From Pseudomonas sp. S30 (GTDB lineage Bacteria > Pseudomonadota > Gammaproteobacteria > Pseudomonadales > Pseudomonadaceae): a stretch of DNA of 64,000 bases. The position numbers were made by a program, and so were the translations under genes. The notes under the pieces are model-generated. The model searched no databases. It was not told the origin of the DNA and saw only the letters and a list, made by a program, of their open reading frames with translations. Below, piece by piece: positions 19,747 to 28,300 of this stretch (positions within the stretch are counted from its first letter, which is position 1; each line of letters opens with the position of its first letter). Where the stretch lies: positions 124,001 through 188,000 of the forward strand of contig NZ_JACVTO010000009.1 of assembly GCF_016518545.1 (NCBI RefSeq), written 5' to 3'.

Positions 19747-20925
19747 TCAGTGCAGGTCCGCGGCGGGTCCGAAGAACTCGTAGTGGCTTTGCGCAGTGGG
19801 CACGCCCAGGGCTGCCAACGATCGTTTGATCGAGGCCATGAAACCCTTGGGTCCCAGGAAATACACCTCCACGTCCCGTTCGCGCGGCAGCCATCGGGCC
19901 AGCAGGTCATCGTCCAGCAGGCCAACGGCATCGGCCGCCGGATGACCGTCGGCCTCGGTATAGCAATAGAAGCGCTGCAACTGGGGATGTCGAGCCGCCA
20001 GGTCATCGACCCATTCACGAAACGCGTGCACGGCGCCATTGCGCGCGCAATGGATGAAGCGGATCGGGCGGCCGGTCTGCAGCGCGGAGTCGAGCATGGC
20101 CAGGGTCGGGGTAATGCCGACGCCGCCGCTGATCAACACCAGCGGCTTGTCGCCACCGGCCAAGGTGAAATCGCCCGACGGCGCGAACAGCGTCAGCTCA
20201 TCGCCCACTTGCAACTGCTCGTGCAGATGGTTGGACACCACACCGCCCGCTTCGCGCTTGACGCTGATGCGGTACTGTCGGCCATCGCAGAGTGCCGAGA
20301 GCGAATAATTGCGGCGCTGCTCCTGGCCCTCGATGAACACTCGAAGGCCGATGTACTGCCCCGGCTCGGCCTTGAGCACCGGCAGGCCGTCTACCGGCTC
20401 CAGGTAGAACGAGACGACTTCCGCGCTTTCCTGCTGCCGACGCGCGAGGCGGAAAGCCCGACCGCCTCGCCACCCACCTGTCGCGTGTTCCTTGGCCTGG
20501 TAGAGCCCCTCTTCGGCTTCGATGAGGATGTCCGCCAGTTGGCCATAGGCCGCGGCCCAGGCCTCGAGTACCGCCGCAGTGGCGACCTCCTTGCCCAGCA
20601 CCTCCTCGATGGCGCGCAGCAGGCAGCGGCCGACGATGGGGTAATGCTCCGGGAGGATCTGCAACGCCACGTGCTTGTTGATGATCTGCACGACCAGATC
20701 GCCCAGCGCCTCGAGTCGATCGATATGCCTGGCATACATCAGTACGCCGTTGGCCAGCGCACGCGGCTGATCACCGCTGGCCTGATGCGCCTGATTGAAC
20801 AAGGGACGCACTTCGGGGTATTCGCTGAGCATCATCTTGTAGAAATGAGTGGTCAGCGCCTCGCCGCCACTTTCGAGCAGGGGAACGGTGGCTTTGATGA
20901 TTTCACGGTGTTCGGCAGTGAGCAT
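19747..20925 (-). CDS. hmp: Flavohemoglobin, nitric oxide dioxygenase
   Basis: 392 residues. It oxidises NO to nitrate with O2 and NAD(P)H. The globin domain (about 1-140) has proximal His85, distal Tyr29 and Gln53 at the same numbers as E. coli Hmp. The FAD-binding part follows with RNYSLS, then the NAD-binding part with SGGVGITPTLAML and the C-terminal EFFGP. It is divergent from norR, and two NorR-type boxes lie between them. After the stop a stem (19716-19723 with 19731-19738) may help termination but lacks a T run. Confidence 0.95.
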   Translation of the reverse strand: MLTAEHREIIKATVPLLESGGEALTTHFYKMMLSEYPEVRPLFNQAHQASGDQPRALANGVLMYARHIDRLEALGDLVVQIINKHVALQILPEHYPIVGRCLLRAIEEVLGKEVATAAVLEAWAAAYGQLADILIEAEEGLYQAKEHATGGWRGGRAFRLARRQQESAEVVSFYLEPVDGLPVLKAEPGQYIGLRVFIEGQEQRRNYSLSALCDGRQYRISVKREAGGVVSNHLHEQLQVGDELTLFAPSGDFTLAGGDKPLVLISGGVGITPTLAMLDSALQTGRPIRFIHCARNGAVHAFREWVDDLAARHPQLQRFYCYTEADGHPAADAVGLLDDDLLARWLPRERDVEVYFLGPKGFMASIKRSLAALGVPTAQSHYEFFGPAADLH

Positions 20926-21030
20926 GTCTGCAACTCCTGAGCCTTGGGGCTATGAATGGTTGCAGGGCTCATATCAGCAATCGTGCCAATCTACAGACCC
21001 CATGAAATCAAGGGTTTCAGGGGGATCCGT

Positions 21031-21067
21031 GTCAAAAGGACTCGCAGCGGCGTATAGTCCTTTTGAC
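21031..21067. promoter_or_regulatory. Two GT-N7-AC NorR-type boxes forming a perfect inverted repeat
   Basis: GTCAAAAGGAC at 21031-21041 and GTCCTTTTGAC at 21057-21067 are exact reverse complements, and each fits the NorR consensus GT-N7-AC. They lie between divergent hmp and norR, the second box ending 14 bases before the norR start. NorR is a bacterial enhancer-binding protein, so sites upstream of a sigma54 promoter are expected. On the hmp side TTGGCACG (about 20980) resembles a -24 element, but the matching -12 GC is not correctly spaced. Confidence 0.75.
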
Positions 21068-21081
21068 CCACAGGAGTCAGA

Positions 21082-22662
21082 ATGACCAACAACCTTTTGC
21101 TCACCGCCCTCTTGCCCCTGGTCAGCGATCTGTCACGCGATCTGCCTGATCACGAGCGCTACCGTCGCCTGCTCCAGGCCATGCGGACCCTGTTGCCCTG
21201 CGACGCCGCGGCACTGCTGCGCCTGGATGGGGAATGGCTGATTCCCCTGGCGATCGACGGACTGTCCACGGACACCCTGGGCCGCCGCTTCAAGGTCAGC
21301 GAACACCCTCGCTTCCAGATCCTGCTGGGTAGCGCGCATCCCACCCGCTTTGCCAGCGATTCCTCGCTACCCGACCCCTATGATGGCCTGGTCGATGCCA
21401 CCGGCGCCGACCTGCACGTGCACGACTGCATGGGCTGCCCGCTGAGGGTCGAGGACCGCGCCTGGGGCTTGCTCACCCTGGATGCCCTGACCCCTGGCCA
21501 GTTCCAGAGCCAGCACCTCGAGGCGCTCGCAGCCTTCGCCAGCCTGGCGGCGGCGACCGTGACCGTGGCCGGGCGAATCGAGCGCTTGGCCCTGCGAGTG
21601 CAGGATGAGCAGCGGCGCGCCGACCTCTACCGCCAGGCCCAGGACCGCAACCAGGAATTGATCGGCCAGAGCCCGGCGCACCAGCGCCTGATGGACGAGT
21701 TGCACCTGGTGGCCGGCAGCGACCTGACCGTATTGATCACCGGTGAAACCGGCGTGGGCAAGGAACTGGTCGCCCAGGCGCTGCACCGCGCTAGCCATCG
21801 CGCCGACAAGCCGATGGTCAGCCTCAACTGCGCTGCCCTGCCCGACTCCCTGGTGGAAAGCGAACTGTTCGGCCACGTGCGCGGCGCGTTCACCGGGGCT
21901 CATGGCGAGCGCCGGGGCAAGTTCGAACTGGCTGATGGCGGCACGCTGTTGCTCGACGAAGTCGGCGAGCTGCCGCTGGCGGTACAGGCCAAGCTGCTGC
22001 GCGTGTTGCAGAGCGGGCAGCTACAACGCCTGGGATCGGACCGTGAGCACCGGGTCGACGTGAGGCTGATCGCCGCCACCAACCGCGACCTGGCGGCCTG
22101 CGTGCGCAGCGGGCAGTTTCGCGCCGATCTCTACCACCGGTTGAGCGTCTACCCTCTGCCCGTCCCGCCTCTGCGCGAGCGCGGGCAAGACGTGCTGCTG
22201 CTCGCGGGCCGCTTTCTCGAACAGAATCGCTCACGTCTGGGCGTGCACAACCTACGCCTGAGCAAGGCTGGCGAAGCTGCGCTACTGGCCTATTGCTGGC
22301 CGGGAAACGTCAGGGAGCTCGAACACCTGATCAGCCGTTCGGCACTCAAGGCGCTGGGCCGTGATCTGCCACAGCCGGGAATAGTGGAGCTCGGGGTGGA
22401 AGACTTGAGACTGGAGGGCGCGTCAGAGCGCATCGCGAGCGCCGATGATGCAGTGCCCGACCGCTCCACGACCGGGGTATCTCCACCCAGCTTGCGCGAA
22501 GCGATGGACGCGCACCAGCGGCAGTTGATCGAGCAATGCCTGGAGCGCAATGCGGGAAATTGGGCCGCCACCGCCAGAGAACTGGCCCTCGATCGCGCCA
22601 ACCTGGGCAGGCTGGCGCGGCGCCTGGGGATGCGCTCGGCCTTCATCGAAAAACAGCGTTGA
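21082..22662 (+). CDS. norR: NorR, nitric-oxide-responsive sigma54 activator
   Basis: 526 residues. An N-terminal GAF domain (about 20-165) contains the LPDPYDGL segment that holds an iron-ligand aspartate in NorR proteins. The AAA+ domain (about 192-425) has Walker A GETGVGKE at 221-228, the sigma54-contacting GAFTGA at 268-273 and Walker B in TLLLDEVGE. A Fis-type helix-turn-helix ends the protein. AGGAG precedes the ATG. It activates the divergent hmp gene when NO is sensed and may repress itself, given a box next to its own start. The Pseudomonas ortholog is also called FhpR. Confidence 0.93.
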   Translation: MTNNLLLTALLPLVSDLSRDLPDHERYRRLLQAMRTLLPCDAAALLRLDGEWLIPLAIDGLSTDTLGRRFKVSEHPRFQILLGSAHPTRFASDSSLPDPYDGLVDATGADLHVHDCMGCPLRVEDRAWGLLTLDALTPGQFQSQHLEALAAFASLAAATVTVAGRIERLALRVQDEQRRADLYRQAQDRNQELIGQSPAHQRLMDELHLVAGSDLTVLITGETGVGKELVAQALHRASHRADKPMVSLNCAALPDSLVESELFGHVRGAFTGAHGERRGKFELADGGTLLLDEVGELPLAVQAKLLRVLQSGQLQRLGSDREHRVDVRLIAATNRDLAACVRSGQFRADLYHRLSVYPLPVPPLRERGQDVLLLAGRFLEQNRSRLGVHNLRLSKAGEAALLAYCWPGNVRELEHLISRSALKALGRDLPQPGIVELGVEDLRLEGASERIASADDAVPDRSTTGVSPPSLREAMDAHQRQLIEQCLERNAGNWAATARELALDRANLGRLARRLGMRSAFIEKQR

Positions 22663-22681
22663 AACGCAATGCGCTGATGCA

Positions 22682-22718
22682 CCGTCGCCTGACACGCGTT
22701 GCACGTGCCAGGCGACGG
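22682..22718. terminator. Hairpin between convergent norR and the 22733 gene
   Basis: CCGTCGCCTG and CAGGCGACGG form a perfect 10-bp stem with a 17-base loop that itself can pair in part. It starts about 20 bases after the norR stop and 15 before the end of the convergent gene. No T run follows on either side, so it is a possible bidirectional terminator. Confidence 0.5.
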
Positions 22719-22732
22719 CATCCCAAGGTGAT

Positions 22733-23101
22733 TCACGCGTGCGGATTTGGCACCGTCAGCATTACCGGGATGCCCACTAAGGCCGATAACGGCCCACCAT
22801 TGACGCGATAGCCGAACCAGGCCTTTTCTCCATCCAGCTGTTCAAAATCGCCGCGTGAAAAGGCCACCGCCAACTCATTACCAGGCTGCTTGACTACGAA
22901 CTTCGGCAATACCATCTTGCCGTCGTTCTCATCCTGGCTGGAGCCTACCCACAACTGCACGACATCATACTCTTCGCTACCTGCATAACTCGCGACCCTG
23001 GCTTCCAACTTACCATCTGCGGTCAGTACTTGAGTGGTGATCGCTTCACGCTGTTCATCCGTGAATTGGAGAATGCCATATTTCATAGATTTATTGATCA
23101 T
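22733..23101 (-). CDS. Hypothetical protein with one Ig-like domain
   Basis: 122 residues, no signal peptide, not recognised as a named family. The segment from about residue 14 to 105 aligns by eye with residues 145-245 of the larger neighbour at 23164-25146: T-x-E-Q-x-x-x-I-T start, VQLWVGSS versus IEFWIGSR, and a closing Y-R-V/L strand. It therefore looks like a single copy of the domain repeated next door. It lies 62 bases downstream in the same direction, so the two may be cotranscribed. The ribosome-binding site is weak, and a second ATG five codons in is possible. Function unknown. Confidence 0.65.
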   Translation of the reverse strand: MINKSMKYGILQFTDEQREAITTQVLTADGKLEARVASYAGSEEYDVVQLWVGSSQDENDGKMVLPKFVVKQPGNELAVAFSRGDFEQLDGEKAWFGYRVNGGPLSALVGIPVMLTVPNPHA

Positions 23102-23163
23102 CTCGAATCCTGCCTGGAAAAAGGGAAAACGAATGCCTCGTCAGCATCATTGGAAATAGCGTA

Positions 23164-25146
23164 TCAAGGCAGAATGCAAACATTAGTGCCCGGTTCATTC
23201 ATTGCAACGTAAACATAGCCTTCGCCTGCATGCACTGGCACGCCCTGGTCATTCTTCAGTGAATAATTGACGAAGGCACCGTTGCGGCAGATCCGGATCA
23301 AGAGAGTTGGGTATTCCAGCCGCACATCGATCCAACCGTCATCCAGGTTCTTTTGGGTCAATGGAATATCGACACCCGGCAGGCGCGATGCCTCGATGAA
23401 GTTATGAGGGCCCGCAGGTGGCGTTTCTTGACCATCTGGCGTCACCACCCCGACGAAGTCGTAACTGACTTTTGGATTTTTGCTCAATTCGATATTGGTG
23501 ACACCCGCCAACGGAATCCTGAAGAATGTGCCCGTCCGGCGCAGTCTGTACTGGAGCGTATTGATTGATTCCCTGCGTTCAGGGAACGTGGCGGGGGCAA
23601 GAGGCTCGCCGTCGTTGGGAAGGCGGTTGCCGGCGCTGACGGTGACGATTTGAGTGGGCGAAAGAGCGTGCGACGGCACTGTCCCGCCCGTACTGGTCGG
23701 CAGATAGCGCGTCACCTTGAACGATACGTTGAACTCACCTGCCCCCGTTGGCTCGATAACGGAGTCGAATGGGACGGGGTAGACGATGTCCGCACCCTCA
23801 TTCTGGGGCGTGATGGTAATGGGCAGAAGCTGCGGGTCCTCGATGTTGTCCCACTTCAACTGAATGATGTCGCCGACCTCCCAGATAGGCTGGCCGTCTA
23901 CGCCGAGACGGAAAATGGTCGCCGTCGCATCTTCCCCGAAGTCGCCTGACTCGATGGTATTGTCCGGGCTGGCTCCGCATTTGATGAGCGGCGCTTGGAT
24001 GTTGCCATGCCATGGCAACTCCGGATTGGGATCGGGGTCCGGGCCACCGGGCGTGGTGAGGTTGACTTCGACTGGGGTGGGGGCCGCCTCGGCCGGAAGC
24101 TGACCAGGCCGGCGCATCTCGTAGGCGACATCGACAGTGCCGTTGCCGGCTTGCTTCACCACCGCGTAAGGCACTCCGATGATAGCGACCGGATCGCCCC
24201 CCACATCGGCGTCGGTCAGCGTGTAGGTCGCCACGGGTATACCACCCCAGGTAATGGCGATGACGTCACCTGCGGCAGCACCCGAATAAAGGGGAATGCG
24301 AACCTCGACGTCGGGATAGGCGTCCTCGTAGGTGATCAGGCCATCGTCCTCGAATTCGGGAACGATGGCTGGGAAAAGTGTCGGCAACTGCACCGCAATG
24401 GCGACCCCGATCGGGCTGGACATCACGCTGACATTGCCCGCCCAGTCCCTGAGCCTGTAAGCGAGATAACGCCACCCGTCACCGGCGGCCTCGAGTTGAG
24501 TCCGGGTAATGTAGGCGTCTGGCGCCTCGCCTGGAACGATCACTGTGAATTGATCACCGAGCCAGGTGCCTGAGGCTTCATCAGTGCGCGAGCCGATCCA
24601 GAATTCGATCGTGTCATCGACCTCCGCACCGAAGTAGCTGTTCACCTCAAGGAGCAGTTTGTCGTCCTGCAGATCCTTTTCTGTGATACCGGAGGCTTGC
24701 TCCGGAGTCAGCGAAATCTGTCCCGGCCGCTTGCCACCGGGTGCGATCTGGTCGAAGCGGGTACGGACCTCGAGGCCGGCGAAGTCTCCTTCACCTGTGT
24801 ACAGATCTTCAATGAAGTAATCCAGAGCGAGAATCCGGTCGGTGCCTTTGGCGGGAAAAAAGGACGTGGGCATCTGGATTACGAATTCTGTAACAGCTGG
24901 ATCATCGAAACCGAGTTCTCTTACAGGAAATTCTTCACCCACGCGCTGGCCATCGATGACCAACTGAATGAAATCGTTGCGATGTATTTCCGCTCTGGCA
25001 ATACGAATCTCCAGATCCTGCTCGAGATAGGAAATCGGCACAATGGTTCTTTTCTCATCACGCCCAACAATGGTCATCGGTTGCAATTGGCGAATACCGA
25101 TACCCGAACGCTGACGACTTGCCAAGATTTTGCTAGGCGCATTCAT
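23164..25146 (-). CDS. Hypothetical multi-Ig-like-domain protein
   Basis: 660 residues, no signal peptide or membrane segment. I recognise no named family. It reads as about five beta-rich Ig-like units of 100-130 residues (about 27-130, 145-255, 258-370, 375-510 and 510-655). Several contain the pattern GD-x-I-x-I/L-x-W/FW followed by V-x-Y-x-x-R. A proline/aspartate linker (GGPDPDPNPELP) precedes the fourth unit. Its coding sequence and flanks appear poorer in G+C than the neighbours, which suggests acquisition by transfer. The short gene at 22733 carries one related unit. It is divergent from an autotransporter gene with 238 bp between. Without a signal it would need another export route if it acts outside the cell. 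Confidence 0.7.
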   Translation of the reverse strand: MNAPSKILASRQRSGIGIRQLQPMTIVGRDEKRTIVPISYLEQDLEIRIARAEIHRNDFIQLVIDGQRVGEEFPVRELGFDDPAVTEFVIQMPTSFFPAKGTDRILALDYFIEDLYTGEGDFAGLEVRTRFDQIAPGGKRPGQISLTPEQASGITEKDLQDDKLLLEVNSYFGAEVDDTIEFWIGSRTDEASGTWLGDQFTVIVPGEAPDAYITRTQLEAAGDGWRYLAYRLRDWAGNVSVMSSPIGVAIAVQLPTLFPAIVPEFEDDGLITYEDAYPDVEVRIPLYSGAAAGDVIAITWGGIPVATYTLTDADVGGDPVAIIGVPYAVVKQAGNGTVDVAYEMRRPGQLPAEAAPTPVEVNLTTPGGPDPDPNPELPWHGNIQAPLIKCGASPDNTIESGDFGEDATATIFRLGVDGQPIWEVGDIIQLKWDNIEDPQLLPITITPQNEGADIVYPVPFDSVIEPTGAGEFNVSFKVTRYLPTSTGGTVPSHALSPTQIVTVSAGNRLPNDGEPLAPATFPERRESINTLQYRLRRTGTFFRIPLAGVTNIELSKNPKVSYDFVGVVTPDGQETPPAGPHNFIEASRLPGVDIPLTQKNLDDGWIDVRLEYPTLLIRICRNGAFVNYSLKNDQGVPVHAGEGYVYVAMNEPGTNVCILP

Positions 25147-25384
25147 ATAATCATCCTCTCACGCAGTGACTGAGCCGAATAGATAAAGATCCAATCTCGA
25201 TCGCGGATAAAAGTGACAAGGGTAACGCCCCTCGCCGACTCATCTGCACGTCAATCTAGAGCAGCGGTCATGCCATGTAACCTAGCATTTTTATCAGGTG
25301 CGCAAGTGCGCGATCACTCTATAGTCAAGCCAGCACGCTTATAGCGAATAAAGCGCCTCTCCCATCTTCTGAGGAACAATCGTC

Positions 25385-28300
25385 ATGACCCGGTGCAGAC
25401 TTTTTCACTATGTCGCGAACTCGTCGTCCTCGCTGTTGCTATTGTATGCGTTGGTACCTGTAGGGATGGCTGCCACGCTGCCTCCAGGCACTAGTGCGAC
25501 GATCGGCCCTGGCACCGCGCCCGAGCGTTGGAGCCTAAACGCGGCTGAACTCACGGCGACACCGGGCGCCGCTACGCTGGATATCATCGGCCAGGCCGGC
25601 TCGACAGTGACCCTGGACGGCACCTCGGTGCAAGGCGGCAATCTCACGGGGCTGCAGCTCATCGAATCCACGGCCACCGTAGCCAACTCCACAATCGCCT
25701 CCACGGGGGGCATCGGCATGTCGGTCGTGAAGCCCAACGCAGCGGCCACGACCAGCTCCACGGCCCTGGTGAGCGACAGCAGCATTTCCGGCATTGGCCG
25801 CGGCGTGAACGTCTCGGGCGGAAGTACCGCCACGTTGATCAACTCGACCGTCAATGGTTCCGGGACGCTCGGCAGTACCGTGGCGGGTAATGGTCTGGGC
25901 CTTTCGCTGGTCGGTGGCGAAGCGATCCTGCGTGGCAGTAGCGCCGTGGGTAGCAATCGCGGCGCTGGCCTGTTCGGCCTTGGGGGAAGCAACGCAGCGC
26001 CACGACTTGAACTGGACAATTCCAGCCTGACCTCCCAGCAAGGCAGCGCGATCGTTGTCAGCAACTTGAACAGCCAGGCAATGTCGGCGGACATCGTGAT
26101 CGCCAATGGCTCACAGCTCACTTCGGCCAATCAGACGCTGATCGAAGTCGGCTTGCCGACCGACGCGCCCGGCAGCGTCAGCCAGGCGCAGATCCTGATC
26201 GATGCCAGCACCCTGACCGGCAATATCCAGGTCGCCGCCACGGCCTTGGCAGACGTCGCCATGCGCAATGCCGCCGCCTTGACCGGTGACCTGAACAACC
26301 TCGCCAGTCTGGCCATGGACGCCAGCACGGTCGACGGCAACCTCAATCAGCCGGTCGGTTCAACCGCAGCGGCTACGCTGACCAATGGATCGCGGTTCAC
26401 TGGCAACATCAACAACGTGGGTACACTGAGCGTCGACGCCAGCCAAGTGAACGGCAACGTGGTGTCAGTAGCTGGCAGCGCGACCACGGTGAGCCTGAGT
26501 AATGCCTCGACCCTCACCGGCACCGTCAGCAACGCCGCCAGCCTGGCCCTGGACAACAGCGGCATGACCGGCGACATGACCCAGGATGCAGCCGGCACCG
26601 GCACCCTGAGCCTGGCCAATGGTTCGACGCTCGACGGCAATGTCACCAACGTCGGCAGCGCCACCCTGTCCACCGGCTCCAGCATGGTCGGCAACTTCAA
26701 CGACGTCGGCACCCTGGCTCTGAGTGCGGGCACTCTGCAAGGCGATGTACTGTCGGCGCCCGGCAGCAGCACCGCCGTGACCTTGAGTGATGCCTCGACC
26801 CTCACCGGCACCGTCAGCAATGCCGCCAGCCTGGCGCTGGACAACAGCAGCATGGCCGGCGACATGACTCAGGCCACCCCTGGCACCGGCACGCTGAGCC
26901 TGGCCAATGGATCGACGCTCGAAGGCAATGTCACCAACGTCGGCAGCGCCACCCTGTCCACCGGCTCCAGCATGGTCGGCAACTTCAGCGACGTCGGCAC
27001 CCTGGCCCTGAGCGCCAGCACCCTGCAAGGCGATGTACTCTCGGCGCCCGGCAGCAGCACCGCCGTGACCTTGAGTGACGCCTCGACCCTCACCGGCACC
27101 GTCAGCAATGCCGCCAGCTTGAACCTGGACAACAGCAGCCGCATGACCGGTGATTTCACCCAGGACGCCGCCGGCACCGGCACCTTGACCCTGAGCAACG
27201 GTTCGGTGTTCACGGGCAACGTCAACAATGTCGACACCATTGCGCTGAGCGGTCTTTCGACTCTGGAAGGCACTGTCAACAACGCCACCAGCCTGGCGCT
27301 GGAGAACAGCAGCGTGACCGGCAACATGACTCAGGCCACCCCTGGCACCGGCACGCTGAGCCTGGCCAATGGGTCGACGCTCGAAGGCAATGTCACCAAT
27401 GTCGGCAGCGCCACCCTGTCCACCGGCTCCAGCATGGTCGGCAACTTCAACGAGGTCGGCACCCTGGCCCTGAGCGCCAGCACCCTGCAAGGCGATGTGC
27501 TGTCGGCGCCCGGTAGCAGCACCGCCGTGACCTTGAGCGACGCCTCGACCCTCACCGGCACCGTCAGCAATGCCGCCAGCCTGAACCTGGACAACAGCGG
27601 CATGACCGGCGACATGACCCAGGCCACCCCCGGCACCGGAACCCTGAGCCTGGCCAATGGCTCGGCGCTCGACGGCAATGTCACCAACGTCGGCAGCGCC
27701 ACCCTGTCCACCGGCTCCAGCATGGTCGGCAACTTCAACGAGGTCGGCACCCTGGCCCTGAGCGCCAGCACTCTGCAAGGCGATGTGCTGTCGGCGCCCG
27801 GCAGCAGCACTGCCGTGACCTTGAGTGACGCCTCGACTCTCACCGGCATCGTCAGCAACGCCGCCAGCCTGAACCTGGACAACAGCAGCCGCATGACCGG
27901 TGATGTCACCCAGGACGCACCCGGCAGCGGCACCCTGAACCTGGCCAACAGCGCTGAACTCATCGGCAACGTGCGCAATGTCGACGCCGCGACCCTGTCC
28001 AGCGGCTCGCGGATGACCGGCGATTTCATTCAACCCGGCAGCTTGCGACTCGATGCCAGCAGCGTGACAGGCAATGTCTCCTCGGCGCCCGGCAGCACCA
28101 GCGCCGTCAGCCTGAACAATGCCTCGACCCTGGACGGCAACGTCAGTAACGTCGCCAGCCTGGCCCTGGCCAATAGCAGCATGACCGGCAATCTGCTCCA
28201 GGACGTCGCCAACAGCGGTACCTTGAGCCTCACCAATGGCTCGCTGCTGACCGGCACCGTGCGCAATGTCGGCACCACTACCATCAGCGGCAGTTCCCGC

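Noticed and set aside
20926..21030. Sigma54 promoter for hmp (TTGGCACG)
   Set aside because: A -24-like element exists, but no GC doublet sits at the required distance for -12, so it is mentioned and not listed as a site.
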